Shown: positions 18,856 through 28,488, numbered from the stretch's first letter. The stretch: 64,000 bases of DNA from Acetobacter okinawensis (GCF_002153655.1 NZ_JOPJ01000006.1:310001-374000), one strand, 5' to 3'. Notes: generated by a model not told the origin, from the letters alone. Numbers and translations are program-made.

Positions 18856-20109
18856 ATGTCCGGTTCCGCACCCCGGATTGTCATGAAATTCGGCGGAACG
18901 TCTGTCGGCGACCTTGATCGTATTCGAGCCGTGGCCGAGCGCGTCAAAAAACAGAAAGACGCAGGATGTGATGTTCTGGTTGTTGTGTCCGCCATGGCGG
19001 GGGAAACAAACAGGCTCGTCGGTTTCTGCCAGTCTCTTTCCGCGCTGCATGACCCCAAGGAATACGATTCCATTGTGGCTACGGGTGAGCAGGTAACCAG
19101 CGGTCTGCTGGCCATTGCCCTGCAAAACCTTGGTGTGCCGTCCCGCTCGTTTGCCGGGTGGCAGGTGCCAATCCGCACCGATTCGGCGCATGGCAAGGCC
19201 AGTCTGGATTCGATTGACGGCGAAAAACTGCTCGGCTGCATGGCAGAGGGCATGGTGCCGGTTGTCGCGGGGTTTCAGGGCGTTGCGCCAGATGGGCGGG
19301 TGTCCACCCTTGGCCGTGGTGGCTCGGACACATCTGCCGTAGCTCTTGCCGCGGCCATCAAGGCAGACCGGTGCGACATCTACACGGATGTGGACGGTAT
19401 CTATACGACCGACCCGCGCATTGTGCCCAAGGCGCGCAAGCTTGATAAAATTACCTATGAGGAAATGCTGGAACTGGCCTCGGTCGGCGCCAAGGTGCTG
19501 CAAACCCGCAGTGTAGGGCTTGCCATGCGCGAAGGGGTGCGGGTGCAGGTGCTTTCCAGCTTTGCGGATGGTCCGGCTGTTATGGAAGGGCATCTTCCCG
19601 GGTCTTTGGTGGTGGATGAGGACGAAATCGTGGAAAAAAAACTGGTTACCGGCATTGCCTACTCCCGTGATGAAGCCAAGCTGTCGGTTCGGCGCATTCC
19701 GGACCGGCCCGGTATTGCCGCCGCAATTTTTGGCCCCATGAGCGAAGCCCACGTGAACGTGGACATGATCGTGCAGAGCACAGGGGCGGACGGCACGACC
19801 AACATGACCTTCACAACCAGCAAGAGCGACCTGCCGCAGGCGATCAACGTGCTCGAAAGTGTGCGGGACTCCGTGCAGTACGAAGAGCTTGCGACCGACC
19901 CGGATATTGTAAAGGTCAGCGTTGTTGGCACGGGCATGCGCTCGCATGCCGGGGTGGCCAGCACCATGTTCCGCACGCTTTCCGAGCGCTCGATCAATAT
20001 TCAGGCGATCTCCACCAGCGAGATCAAGATTTCCGTTCTGGTGGCAGCGGAATACGCGGAACTTGCCGTGCGTGCCCTGCACACCGCATACGGGTTGGAT
20101 AATGTCTGA
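18856..20109 (+). CDS. lysC: Aspartokinase
   Basis: 417 residues, a single-domain aspartokinase with two ACT domains. KFGGTSVGD (11-19) is the kinase signature; the GGSDTSAVALA and the DVDGIYTTDPR segments follow; VGTGMRSHAGV and the ISTSEIKIS near the end are the regulatory ACT region, so feedback control by lysine and threonine is expected. ATG at 18856 with GGAG nine bases upstream is preferred over the GTG at 18841. The last eight bases overlap the start of the next gene. Confidence 0.96.
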   Translation: MSGSAPRIVMKFGGTSVGDLDRIRAVAERVKKQKDAGCDVLVVVSAMAGETNRLVGFCQSLSALHDPKEYDSIVATGEQVTSGLLAIALQNLGVPSRSFAGWQVPIRTDSAHGKASLDSIDGEKLLGCMAEGMVPVVAGFQGVAPDGRVSTLGRGGSDTSAVALAAAIKADRCDIYTDVDGIYTTDPRIVPKARKLDKITYEEMLELASVGAKVLQTRSVGLAMREGVRVQVLSSFADGPAVMEGHLPGSLVVDEDEIVEKKLVTGIAYSRDEAKLSVRRIPDRPGIAAAIFGPMSEAHVNVDMIVQSTGADGTTNMTFTTSKSDLPQAINVLESVRDSVQYEELATDPDIVKVSVVGTGMRSHAGVASTMFRTLSERSINIQAISTSEIKISVLVAAEYAELAVRALHTAYGLDNV

Positions 20110-21190
20110 GCAAAGCAACGTGGTCTGCACGACAGAAGAACCTACTCCCGCAGAACTGGACCGGGCGCGCAGGCGGCTGGACGGGTTGTGGCGGCGTGGG
20201 ACCGAGTTTTTGGGCACGCAATACGCCATTCTTGGCGGAGCGATGTCCTGGGTCAGCGAGCGTAATCTGGTTTCTGCCATTTCCAACGCTGGCGGGTTCG
20301 GGGTCATTGCCTGCGGGGCGATGGAACCAGCCCGTCTGGCGGAAGAAATTCAGGCAACCCGCGCCCTGACGGACCGCCCCTTTGGCGTGAACCTGATTAC
20401 CATGCACCCCCAGCTCAATGAGTTGGTGCAGGTCTGCCTGGATGCGGGTGTGGGTCATATTGTGCTGGCCGGGGGTATTCCGCCGGGGGCTGCGATCAAG
20501 GCGATCAAGGAGGGGGGGGCAAAGGTCATTGCGTTTTCTCCCGCTCTGGTGCTGGCCAAGCGTCTGGTTAAAATGGGCGTGGACGCGCTGGTGATCGAGG
20601 GGGCAGAAGCCGGTGGCCATGTCGGCCCGGTTTCCCTGACTGTTCTGGCGCAGGAAATTCTGCCGCATATTCAGAGCGTTCCGGTTTTTGTGGCCGGTGG
20701 TCTGGGCCGGGGGGATGCTCTGCTATCCTATCTGGAACTGGGGGCATCTGGTGGGCAGTTGGGCACGCGCTTTGCTGCTGCCGAGGAAAGCATTGCTCAC
20801 GAAAAGTTTAAAAAAGCTTTTGTCCGCGCCGCCGCGCGGGATGCCGTAACGTCCGTCCAGCTGGATGACCGCTTCCCGGTCATTCCCGTTCGCGCACTGG
20901 GTAACGAAGGTGGGCGGCAGTTTGTCAGCCATCAGGCCGATGTGATTCGTCGTTTTCAGTCCGGGGAACTCACGCGTGATGCTGCCCAGTTGGAAATCGA
21001 ACATTTCTGGGCCGGTGCATTGCGCCGCGCAGTTATTGACGGCGACGTGGAACAGGGCTCTGTTATGGCAGGCCAGTCTGTTGGTATGGTAACGTCTGTT
21101 CAGCCTGTGGCGCAGATCATTGACGATCTGGTTGAGCAGGCTGTGGTGGCACTGGTGCGTCAACAACGTCGTATGGATGCGGATGGCTGA
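20102..21190 (+). CDS. NPD-family flavoprotein (nitronate monooxygenase / FabK-like)
   Basis: 362 residues, FMN-dependent TIM barrel. Typical segments: GGAMSWVSERNLVSAISNAGGFG at the N-terminus, the phosphate-binding VIEGAEAGGHVG and PVFVAGGLGRGD with LGTRFAAAEES. The family contains nitronate monooxygenases and the enoyl-ACP reductase FabK; the two cannot be separated here. fabI is present at 43 kb, so FabK activity would be redundant. The ATG at 20102 overlaps the lysC stop by eight bases, and the last bases overlap rodZ, so the three genes form one translationally coupled unit. Confidence 0.85.
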   Translation: MSEQSNVVCTTEEPTPAELDRARRRLDGLWRRGTEFLGTQYAILGGAMSWVSERNLVSAISNAGGFGVIACGAMEPARLAEEIQATRALTDRPFGVNLITMHPQLNELVQVCLDAGVGHIVLAGGIPPGAAIKAIKEGGAKVIAFSPALVLAKRLVKMGVDALVIEGAEAGGHVGPVSLTVLAQEILPHIQSVPVFVAGGLGRGDALLSYLELGASGGQLGTRFAAAEESIAHEKFKKAFVRAAARDAVTSVQLDDRFPVIPVRALGNEGGRQFVSHQADVIRRFQSGELTRDAAQLEIEHFWAGALRRAVIDGDVEQGSVMAGQSVGMVTSVQPVAQIIDDLVEQAVVALVRQQRRMDADG

Positions 21191-22499
21191 ATACGCCCAA
21201 GGTTCCGAGCAGGATCAAGGCTCGTCTCTGCCCCCCCTCCCTGATGTGGAGGGTCTGGGGGTTGGCGAGGCTTTGCGTAAACGCCGGGAGCAACTTGGGT
21301 GGTCCATCGGGGATGTGGCCGCCTGGTTGCGGATTCGGGGCGTTTATCTGGAGGCGCTGGAGAATGGCAACGCCAGCGTTTTGCCAGCGGAAGTTTACGC
21401 TCTGGGTTTTCTGCGGACCTATGGGCAGGCTCTGGGCTTTGACCCCGAGCGGCTGTTAAAGCTTTATCGGCAGGAAGGGCGGTCGGGTGTGCGCAAGCCC
21501 GAGCTGGATTTTCCTGATCCACCGCCAGATCGCCGTCTGCCGCCTGCCGTCAGTATTTCGCTGGGGTTGGCTGTTATTCTGGCCAGCTACATAGGTTGGT
21601 ACTGTTTTGTCGGGCACGTGCCCCCGGCGCCAGAACGTGTACCGCCTGTAGCAAGCCTTATGCCGGGTGAGAGTGCAAAAAATGCACCATCGCCACAGGT
21701 GGCGTCCATTCTGCCGGACCATAATATAGCGCAGGTTCCACCTGTGCCGGTGGCGGCATCTGTAGCCCCACCGCAGAGTGCGCCGCTTGCGCAGAGTGCG
21801 CCGCTTGCGCAGAGTGGTGCTCCAAGCGCTCCTGTGCCTCCTCCGGCGACACCTCAGGAGAGTGCGGCGCTCCCTCCGCCTGTTAATTCGGATGTTTCGG
21901 CACCGGTGCAGCCTGTGGCTGAACCTGCAGACCATACAGCACCCGATGTGGCGAGTGCCACGGAGGGTGCTCCCCTTGCGCTCAAGGCGCTTGCAGCAAG
22001 CTGGGTGCAGGTCAAGAATGCAGGCGGCAAGGTTGTGTACGACCATATTTTGCAGCCGGGCGATGCATGGACTGTGCCTGCCGATAATGGGCCTTACACC
22101 CTTACGGTGGGGAACGCGGGCGGCATAGCCCTTGCACAGGGCAGCACGACAACCCCGCCTTTGGGCAAAAATGGTGCCGTGCTGCGGCATATTGCCCTAA
22201 CGCCGGACGCTGTGCGGCAAATACTGGCTGGCGGCAGCATCACCTCCGTTGCCACGCCTGCAGTGCCTGTTGTGGCGGCTCCGGTCACTGGTGGTGCAGC
22301 GTTGCCAGCGCGGGGCATAACTGCGGATACACCAAGGTCTGATGTCTCTGCCGCGCCTGTTGTCGGGGCGGGGGAGGGACGTGCTGCCATGCCTCCAGCC
22401 AGCGTGGTCAAACCACCGGTGCACAAGGCAGCACCTCCGGCCGAACCCAGCGCGGATGACCTGAATGCCCGCCAGCTTAATGGGCTTGGCGCGCACTGA
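21177..22499 (+). CDS. rodZ: RodZ-like cell-shape protein (HTH, membrane segment, DUF4115)
   Basis: About 440 residues. An N-terminal Cro/XRE-type HTH (about 25-85; GEALRKRREQLGWSI) is followed by one membrane segment (about 121-143), a long Pro/Ala/Ser-rich periplasmic linker with an 18 bp tandem repeat, and a DUF4115 beta domain (SWVQVKN to about residue 350) typical of RodZ. RodZ links the MreB cytoskeleton to the elongation machinery. Placement before ispG and hisS is the same as in E. coli, which supports the call. The start overlaps the previous gene; ATG 21183 is an equal alternative. Confidence 0.85.
   Translation: MRMAEYAQGSEQDQGSSLPPLPDVEGLGVGEALRKRREQLGWSIGDVAAWLRIRGVYLEALENGNASVLPAEVYALGFLRTYGQALGFDPERLLKLYRQEGRSGVRKPELDFPDPPPDRRLPPAVSISLGLAVILASYIGWYCFVGHVPPAPERVPPVASLMPGESAKNAPSPQVASILPDHNIAQVPPVPVAASVAPPQSAPLAQSAPLAQSGAPSAPVPPPATPQESAALPPPVNSDVSAPVQPVAEPADHTAPDVASATEGAPLALKALAASWVQVKNAGGKVVYDHILQPGDAWTVPADNGPYTLTVGNAGGIALAQGSTTTPPLGKNGAVLRHIALTPDAVRQILAGGSITSVATPAVPVVAAPVTGGAALPARGITADTPRSDVSAAPVVGAGEGRAAMPPASVVKPPVHKAAPPAEPSADDLNARQLNGLGAH
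21773..21816 (+). repeat. 18 bp tandem repeat in the rodZ linker
   Basis: Two exact copies of GCAGAGTGCGCCGCTTGC (21773-21790, 21791-21808) and a partial third copy starting at 21809. The reading frame is kept and each unit encodes QSAPLA. Likely slippage-prone and variable in length between strains. Confidence 0.9.
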
Positions 22500-22637
22500 A
22501 TGGCTCTTTCCATGCTTTATGTGTAGCCAACCGGCCTTGATTTTGGCAGGAAAGCACCAAACCTAGAGCGGGAGACGCCGCAGCGCCGAAGCGCGGCAGA
22601 CCCTCCCCCAACTGTCGTCTCGACAAAAGGATGCAAG

Positions 22638-23798
22638 ATGAGCGGCTACCGGCCTTACCAGCATATCGAACGTCGGAAATCTCGGCAGATCCACGTCGGC
22701 AAGGTAGCCGTCGGTGGGGATGCCCCGATTTCCGTCCAGACCATGACCAACACACTGACCAGTGATGCACAGGCGACCATTGAGCAGATTCGCCGTGCCG
22801 AACTGGCTGGGGTGGATATTGTGCGTGTTTCCTGCCCCGATGAGGAGAGCACGGCAGCGCTGGCTGAAATTGTAAGGGAAGTGAATGTGCCCATCGTGGC
22901 TGATATTCATTTCCATTACAAACGCGCGATCGAGGCCGCCAAGGCCGGGGCTGCGTGCCTGCGTATTAACCCCGGCAATATCGGCAGTGCCGAGCGCGTG
23001 CGTGAGGTGGTGCAGGCCGCCAAGGATTATGGCTGTTCCATCCGCATTGGCGTGAACGCGGGTTCGCTGGAAAAGCATCTGCTGGAAAAATACGGCGAGC
23101 CTAACCCGGAAGCTCTGGTGGAAAGTGCTCTCGAACACGCTAAAATTCTGGAAGATCACGACTTCCGTGAATTCAAGATCAGCGTCAAGGCGTCTGACGT
23201 GTTCATGGCGGTTGCCGCGTACCAGCAACTGGCCGATGCATGCGATTACCCGCTGCACATTGGCATTACCGAAGCAGGCAGCAAGCGTGCCGGCACGGTC
23301 AAATCCTCCATCGGGCTTGGCAATCTGCTATGGGCCGGGGTGGGTGACACCATGCGTGTCTCCCTTTCCGCAGCTCCTGAGGAGGAAGTGCTGGTCGGCT
23401 GGGATATTCTTAAATCCCTTGGTCTGCGCCACCGTGGGGTCAAGATCATTTCCTGCCCGTCCTGCGCACGTCAGGGCTTTAATGTGGTGGAAACGGTCCA
23501 GACACTCGAAGACCGTCTGGCCCATATCAAAACCCCGCTTACCCTTTCCATCATCGGGTGCGTGGTCAATGGCCCGGGCGAAGCGCTTATGACCGATCTT
23601 GGGGTGACCGGGGGTGGTTCGGGCCGCCACATGGTCTATTCCGCAGGCAAGCAGGACCACACCATTGCTGCTGGTGACATGATCAACCATGTTGTCGAGC
23701 TGGTTGAAGAGCGTGTGGCAGCTATTGAAGCCGCAGAAGCGCTTGCCAAGCAGGAAGGGGTGACCCCCGAACTGCCGGATATGGCATCCGCTAAATAA
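22638..23798 (+). CDS. ispG: 4-hydroxy-3-methylbut-2-en-1-yl diphosphate synthase (flavodoxin/ferredoxin), IspG
   Basis: 386 residues. Penultimate step of the MEP isoprenoid pathway, converting MEcPP to HMBPP with a [4Fe-4S] cluster. Cluster ligands are visible as CPSC (about 275-278) and the Cys of [11 protein letters not shown] (about 309); INPGNIGS is the family hallmark. ATG 22638 follows AAAAGGATGCAAG. It lies 138 bases after rodZ and 130 bases before hisS. Product feeds undecaprenyl phosphate, ubiquinone and hopanoids. Confidence 0.97.
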   Translation: MSGYRPYQHIERRKSRQIHVGKVAVGGDAPISVQTMTNTLTSDAQATIEQIRRAELAGVDIVRVSCPDEESTAALAEIVREVNVPIVADIHFHYKRAIEAAKAGAACLRINPGNIGSAERVREVVQAAKDYGCSIRIGVNAGSLEKHLLEKYGEPNPEALVESALEHAKILEDHDFREFKISVKASDVFMAVAAYQQLADACDYPLHIGITEAGSKRAGTVKSSIGLGNLLWAGVGDTMRVSLSAAPEEEVLVGWDILKSLGLRHRGVKIISCPSCARQGFNVVETVQTLEDRLAHIKTPLTLSIIGCVVNGPGEALMTDLGVTGGGSGRHMVYSAGKQDHTIAAGDMINHVVELVEERVAAIEAAEALAKQEGVTPELPDMASAK

Positions 23799-23928
23799 AT
23801 ACGCGCAACCATCCACCTGCGACCGGGTATCTCAGGTCGTGGGTGGGGTTTGTTCGCCCATCATAAATTACACATGGATCAGGCCGCACAGCCCGCAGGG
23901 CGTGTGCGGCAATCAGGAAAAACAGGCC

Positions 23929-25179
23929 GTGAGCAGCATTCAGCCCGTAAGAGGAACGCACGATCTTATTGGAGAAGAGCAACGCCGCCATGCGCGCGTG
24001 GTCAGCACCGCGCGCCATATTGCCGGTCTTTACGGGTTTGATGAATGGTCCACCCCCATTTTTGAAGAAACCCGTGTTTTCTCCCGCTCTTTGGGCGATA
24101 CCTCGGATGTTGTCTCTAAAGAGATGTATTCCTTCAACGACCGTGATGGGGAAAGCCTGACCCTGCGGCCAGAAGGCACGGCAGCTATCTGTCGGGCGCT
24201 GGTTACCAACGCGCTGACCCAGTCACTGCCGCAGAAGGTGTTTTATACCGGCCCCATGTTCCGCCACGAGCGGCCACAAAAAGGGCGCTACCGCCAGTTC
24301 CACCAGATTGGTGCGGAACTGCTGGGAGCGGCTGAGCCTTTGGCTGATGCGGAAGCCATAGCCCTTGGCTATGCCGTGCTGGAAGCGCTGGGGGTTGCCC
24401 AATACGTAACGCTTGAGCTGAACACCTTGGGCGACGCCGCCAGCCGGGATGCCTGGCGGCAGGCTCTGGTTGCGTATTTTTCTGCGCATGAGGGCAGGTT
24501 GTCGGAAGATAGCCGTATCAGGCTTGCAAAAAATCCGCTGCGTATTCTCGATAGTAAGGATGCAGGCGACCGCGAGCTAGTCGCCAATGCCCCCATGATG
24601 GAAGAATTCCTGACCACTGAGGCACGTACGTTCTGGGATGAGTTGCGCCTCAAGCTTGATCTGTTTGGCATTGCGTACACGGTTAATCCAGCCATTGTGC
24701 GCGGGCTTGATTACTACAACCACACCACATTTGAATTTGTGACCAACCGTCTGGGGTCGCAGGGGACAGTTCTGGCGGGTGGGCGTTATGATGGTCTGGT
24801 CAAGCAGATGGGTGGGCCGGAAGTGCCTGCCATTGGCTGGGCCGCCGGGGTTGAGCGTCTGGCCATGTTGCTGGAGAGCGCGCCAGAGGCTCCACGCTCT
24901 GTAGTGCTGATCCCTGTTGGTTCACCTGACGAAAAAGCCGTGTGCCAGATTTTGCAGGCCCTACGCCAGCAGGGGGTACGGACGGAAATAGGCTACAAAG
25001 GGTCGCTGCGTAAGCGGATGGAGCGGGCAGGCAAGCAGAATGCAAGCCATGTCCTGTTCTTGGGCGAAGATGAGCTGGCCCGTGGTGTGTTCCGTGTCAA
25101 AAGCATGGAAACCGGGCAGGAAGATGAAGTGGCGACAGATGCCCTGCTGTCTGATGCGCGGAGTATTTTTGCGCGATGA
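23929..25179 (+). CDS. hisS: Histidine-tRNA ligase
   Basis: 416 residues, class II synthetase. [13 protein letters not shown] at the N-terminus, motif 2 [18 protein letters not shown], the histidine-specific [13 protein letters not shown] and the C-terminal anticodon domain are all present. The open frame extends to 23839, but GTG at 23929 with AGGAAAA ten bases before it coincides with the family start. Its stop overlaps the prfA start (ATGA). Confidence 0.97.
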   Translation: MSSIQPVRGTHDLIGEEQRRHARVVSTARHIAGLYGFDEWSTPIFEETRVFSRSLGDTSDVVSKEMYSFNDRDGESLTLRPEGTAAICRALVTNALTQSLPQKVFYTGPMFRHERPQKGRYRQFHQIGAELLGAAEPLADAEAIALGYAVLEALGVAQYVTLELNTLGDAASRDAWRQALVAYFSAHEGRLSEDSRIRLAKNPLRILDSKDAGDRELVANAPMMEEFLTTEARTFWDELRLKLDLFGIAYTVNPAIVRGLDYYNHTTFEFVTNRLGSQGTVLAGGRYDGLVKQMGGPEVPAIGWAAGVERLAMLLESAPEAPRSVVLIPVGSPDEKAVCQILQALRQQGVRTEIGYKGSLRKRMERAGKQNASHVLFLGEDELARGVFRVKSMETGQEDEVATDALLSDARSIFAR

Positions 25180-26234
25180 ACCTTGATGAGCGGCTGGACC
25201 GTATTGCCAGTCGGGCGCTTGAGTTGGAAGCGCATCTGGCGAGCGGGTTAAGTGGGGATGCCTTTACGCAGGCATCCCGCGAGTATGCTGAAATTGAACC
25301 GGTTGTTGCCCGCATTAACGACCTGCGCGCAACCGAGTTAAGCATTGTGCAGGCAGAAGCCCTTCTGTCCGACCCTGAAATGCAGGAGCTTGCGGGCGAA
25401 GAGCTTGCGGAACTGCGTGAAAAACTGCCCCAATTGCAGCGTGAGGTCCGTCTGGCGCTTCTTCCCAAGGACGTGGCGGACGAGCGCAGCGCAATTCTGG
25501 AAGTGCGCCCCGCTGCCGGGGGGGACGAGGCAGCCCTGTTTGCCGCAGAACTGTTTGACCTGTACCGCCGTTATGCGGACCTTAAAGGCTGGCGCTTTAC
25601 CGTTATGGATTATGACGAGAGCGAACTGGGCGGCCTGCGTGGTGGTATTGCCGAAATTAACGGCAAAAGCGTTTTTGCCCGCCTTAAATACGAATCTGGT
25701 GTGCACCGTGTGCAGCGCGTCCCTGCGACCGAGGCACAGGGGCGTATCCATACATCCACCGTTACTGTGGCCGTGCTACCAGAGGCGGAAGAGGTGGATG
25801 TCACGATTAACGAAGCCGAACTGCGTATAGATGTTTTTCGGGCTTCGGGTGCTGGTGGGCAGCATGTGAATAAAACCGAAAGCGCTGTGCGCATTACCCA
25901 TCTGCCGACCAATATTGTCGTGTCCATGCAGGAAGAAAAAAGCCAGCATAAAAACCGTGCCAAGGCGATGAAGATCCTGCGGGCCCGTCTGTACGAACGT
26001 GAGCGCGAGCAGGCTCATGCGCATCGCGCTGCGGACAGGCGCTCACAGGTAGGAACGGGGGACAGGTCAGAGCGGATCAGGACCTATAATTTCCCGCAGG
26101 GGCGGGTGACGGACCACCGGATTAACCTGACGCTGTACAAGATCGATCGGGTCATGCTGGGTGAGCTGGACGAGTTTGTGGATGCGCTGACGCAGGAAGA
26201 GCAGGCCGCCCTTATGGCGGATGCGGGCTTTTAA
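25176..26234 (+). CDS. prfA: Peptide chain release factor 1
   Basis: 352 residues. Terminates translation at UAA/UAG. The peptidyl-hydrolysing GGQ is at 227-229 in [15 protein letters not shown], and [13 protein letters not shown] marks domain 1/2. Coupled to hisS by ATGA. The cognate methyltransferase prmC lies 500 bases downstream but is interrupted by a minus-strand gene, so prmC probably has its own promoter. Confidence 0.97.
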   Translation: MNLDERLDRIASRALELEAHLASGLSGDAFTQASREYAEIEPVVARINDLRATELSIVQAEALLSDPEMQELAGEELAELREKLPQLQREVRLALLPKDVADERSAILEVRPAAGGDEAALFAAELFDLYRRYADLKGWRFTVMDYDESELGGLRGGIAEINGKSVFARLKYESGVHRVQRVPATEAQGRIHTSTVTVAVLPEAEEVDVTINEAELRIDVFRASGAGGQHVNKTESAVRITHLPTNIVVSMQEEKSQHKNRAKAMKILRARLYEREREQAHAHRAADRRSQVGTGDRSERIRTYNFPQGRVTDHRINLTLYKIDRVMLGELDEFVDALTQEEQAALMADAGF

Positions 26235-26239
26235 CCTGT

Positions 26240-26707
26240 TTAGCTGATCGGGGTGGAGCAGACCTCCCCCCGACCGGGGATGCGCTCGGCAGCTTCGGGG
26301 GCTTGTGGGTCAACCAGATAAAAATCGGTAAAGCCACCAGAGCCTAAAGCGTAAAAGTGGTGGCCATCGGGGTTGTGCAGAATACCACTACTGCTGACCT
26401 CATGCGTTTCTACCCGCCCGTCCACCGTGCGAATGGTAATTTCTCCGCACAATGTGTAGGTGTGGTCCAGACGCCCCTGTGGTGTGGGAATGCGCACGGT
26501 TTTGTACCGTGTACCATCATCAAGCCGAAAGACGGATGCCAGCTTGCCGTCCAGATAAATGCGTGAGACCTCGGAAATTTCCATGTCGGCTTTTTCGTCG
26601 GTGACCGAAAACTCGCCAGCCATGGCGGCATGCGCAGGCAACAGCAGACCCGCGCACGTTATGGCCGTAAAGGCTCCAAGGATTGAGAAAAAGCGGGAAG
26701 CAGGCAT
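26240..26707 (-). CDS. Secreted protein of unknown function
   Basis: 155 residues from the ATG at 26707. A signal peptide (RFFSILGAFTAITCAGLLL, cleavage near AHAAMA) is followed by a small beta-rich domain (ISEVSRIYLDGK, DDGTRYKTVRIP, YTLCGEITIRTVDGR) with two Cys that may pair. No family recognised. The frame is open to 26767, but that would overlap the prmC start; the shorter form puts the signal peptide at the N-terminus. Convergent with prfA (5-base gap), divergent from prmC. Confidence 0.7.
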   Translation of the reverse strand: MPASRFFSILGAFTAITCAGLLLPAHAAMAGEFSVTDEKADMEISEVSRIYLDGKLASVFRLDDGTRYKTVRIPTPQGRLDHTYTLCGEITIRTVDGRVETHEVSSSGILHNPDGHHFYALGSGGFTDFYLVDPQAPEAAERIPGRGEVCSTPIS

Positions 26708-26738
26708 TTGATATGTGCAGATCGGACGATTTGTTGAA

Positions 26739-27641
26739 ATGACAGTGCAAAGCAAAGCAGAAAACACACCGCATCACCAGCCTATACAGGAGTTGCTGGC
26801 AAACGGGGCGGCACTTTTGCGCGATGCGGGGGTGGAAAACCCCCGGCGGGAGGCGCGTCTGCTTTTGCAGCATGCTCTGGGCCTGACGCCGGAGGCCATG
26901 CTGGCTCTGTCCGTGCGTGATTGTGTGGCTGCTGAGCCTTTTCTGGCATGGGTGGCCCGCCGCGCACAGCATGAACCTTTTGCCTATATTACGGGCAGCA
27001 AGGGGTTCTGGAGTCTTGATCTGTCGGTCTCTTCAGCCTCTTTGGTGCCTAGGGGGGATACGGAAACCCTGATTGCAGCGCTGCTGGAGCACTGCCCCGA
27101 CCACAATGCAGATTTGTCCTTCCTTGATCTGGGAACGGGGACAGGCTGCATATTGCTCGCAGCACTTGCGGAGTACCCGAAGGCATGGGGCGTGGGGGTG
27201 GATGTCAATCCGGCAGCGGCCACACTGGCCTATGGGAATGCCCGGCGCTGCAACATGTCCGCACGGGCATTGATTATGGCTGGCCAGTGGGTTGAGGCCC
27301 TGAGTGCTCAAAGCCGGTTTGACGTTGTTTTTAGCAACCCGCCCTACATTCCCACCACCGATCTGGATGGTCTGATGGAGGAGGTGCGCCGGCATGAACC
27401 TGTGCGGGCACTTGATGGTGGGCAGGATGGTCTGGATGCCTACCGGCACCTCTGCGCTTGTCTGCCCCGGCTCTTAAAGCACAATGGCGTTGGTATTTTT
27501 GAATTTGGCATAGGGCAGGAGCCTGCATTGCGTGACATAGCGGCGCAGAATGGGCTGGAAGTTGTGCAGGTTATGCCTGATCTGGCAGGCATAGCGCGCT
27601 GCATTGTGCTCCGCCAGGGGCAGCCATATGCCCGAAACTGA
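26739..27641 (+). CDS. prmC: Release factor glutamine methyltransferase PrmC
   Basis: About 300 residues. Methylates the Gln of the GGQ motif of release factors 1 and 2. Motif I LDLGTGTGCI (129-138) and the catalytic NPPY (200-203) are intact, with a helical N-terminal domain (LLRDAGVENPRREARLLL). A GTG at 26715 is an alternative start, but ATG 26739 fits family length better. Divergent from a secreted unknown. The following 248 bases carry several hairpins. Confidence 0.95.
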   Translation: MTVQSKAENTPHHQPIQELLANGAALLRDAGVENPRREARLLLQHALGLTPEAMLALSVRDCVAAEPFLAWVARRAQHEPFAYITGSKGFWSLDLSVSSASLVPRGDTETLIAALLEHCPDHNADLSFLDLGTGTGCILLAALAEYPKAWGVGVDVNPAAATLAYGNARRCNMSARALIMAGQWVEALSAQSRFDVVFSNPPYIPTTDLDGLMEEVRRHEPVRALDGGQDGLDAYRHLCACLPRLLKHNGVGIFEFGIGQEPALRDIAAQNGLEVVQVMPDLAGIARCIVLRQGQPYARN

Positions 27642-27705
27642 AAAAACCGGTTGGCTTTGTTGTTGAGCATTGTTATTATCATAACGCTCAGTCCTGCGGC
27701 AGAAA

Positions 27706-27807
27706 GCAGATTAATAAAATCTGCCACGGTGGATGAGCGGTAAGGGCTTTTCTTCCGGCAAAACGAACAGATTGCCGCCAAAAGCCCATTCCGAAAAAAC
27801 AATTCGG
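27706..27807 (+). other. Hairpin-rich intergenic segment upstream of DUF4167
   Basis: Three consecutive inverted repeats in about 100 bases: GCAGATT/AATCTGC (27706-27724); GGGCTTTT (27744-27751) with AAAAGCCC (27780-27787), enclosing GGCAA/TTGCC (27757-27776); and CCGAA/TTCGG (27791-27807). No open frame fits. It could be the 5' leader of the DUF4167 mRNA, a small RNA or a compound terminator for prmC. No known riboswitch or sRNA family is recognised. Confidence 0.35.
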
Positions 27808-27889
27808 CCTTCATTCAGGAACATGCCTTTTGTATCGGACTGTTTCTTCATGCAAAGTGCCATGAACAGGAAAGCACTGTGACAAACCC

Positions 27890-28333
27890 ATGAATGTAAA
27901 ACGGATGCGTACCAGACACCATCGTTCCAGCGGGAGCAATGGAGCGTCCAGGCAGTTGAATGGCCAGATTCCCATGAACCGGAATCATGTTTTTGACAGT
28001 CATGGCCCCGATGTGCGGGTCAGAGGCACAGCACAGCAGCTTTTTGAAAAATATCTTCAGCTCGGCCGCGATGCAACAGGCAGCGGTGACCGGGTGGCGG
28101 CGGAAGCTTACTTCCAGCATGCCGAACATTATTTCCGTATTCTGAACGCAATGGCGCAGGCGGCCCAGCAGAGCCAGCAGGAACGCGCGGAGCGTCAGGC
28201 CGCCCGGCAGCAGCGGGTTGCAGTCAACTCTTCCGAGGAAGAGGAAGAAGACCAGACGGAAATGGAGAGTGATAACGCGGGTGAGGTCAAGGACCTTTCC
28301 ACCGAACCGCAGCCCGAACTCTCCGAAGGCTGA
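27890..28333 (+). CDS. DUF4167 family protein
   Basis: 147 residues. The basic start MNVKRMRTRHHRS followed by HVFDSHGPDVRVRGTAQQLFEKYLQLGRDATGSGDRVAAEAYFQHAEHYFR is the DUF4167 domain, widespread in Alphaproteobacteria and of unknown function. The Arg/His-rich N-terminus suggests RNA or DNA binding. The C-terminal third is Gln/Arg-rich then strongly acidic and probably disordered. The nearest ribosome-site-like AGGAAAG is about 15-20 bases away, so the start is a guess between the first Met codons. The upstream gap is strongly structured. Confidence 0.87.
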   Translation: MNVKRMRTRHHRSSGSNGASRQLNGQIPMNRNHVFDSHGPDVRVRGTAQQLFEKYLQLGRDATGSGDRVAAEAYFQHAEHYFRILNAMAQAAQQSQQERAERQAARQQRVAVNSSEEEEEDQTEMESDNAGEVKDLSTEPQPELSEG

Positions 28334-28360
28334 TTATTTCCAGGCCATGATCCAGCCTTT

Positions 28361-28390
28361 GCCCTGTAGCCCACGCATGTGGGGCAGGGC
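28361..28390 (+). terminator. Hairpin after DUF4167
   Basis: GCCCTG pairs with CAGGGC around an inner CCCAC/GTGGG with a four-base loop. GC-rich, starting 28 bases after the stop. No T-run follows, so it may be an mRNA 3' end stabiliser rather than a terminator. Confidence 0.35.
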
Positions 28391-28434
28391 GATGGCGAGG
28401 GTGTTTGTGCACAAAGCCAAAAAGATATGGCGAG

Positions 28435-28460
28435 TTATCCCACAGATATTGTGAGGATAA
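28435..28460. repeat. Inverted repeat downstream of tRNA-Met
   Basis: TTATCC-CACA and TGTG-A-GGATAA form a 10 bp stem with one bulge and loop GATAT. It lies about 30 bases past the 3' end of the minus-strand tRNA. No T-run on the minus strand. Possibly tRNA 3' trailer structure. Confidence 0.3.
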
Positions 28461-28488
28461 ACACAACTACCTAAATTTTAAGGAAATT

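Noticed and set aside
18688-20307. 500-codon upstream extension of the ubiG frame opposite lysC
   Set aside because: ubiG has a good ribosome site and family start at 18687; the extension has no similarity and lies wholly antisense to lysC.
22500-22637. Possible riboswitch before ispG
   Set aside because: Contains a GC-rich imperfect hairpin but no known riboswitch pattern; too little to support a call.
27848-28129. 93-codon frame opposite DUF4167
   Set aside because: Antisense shadow of a recognised domain.
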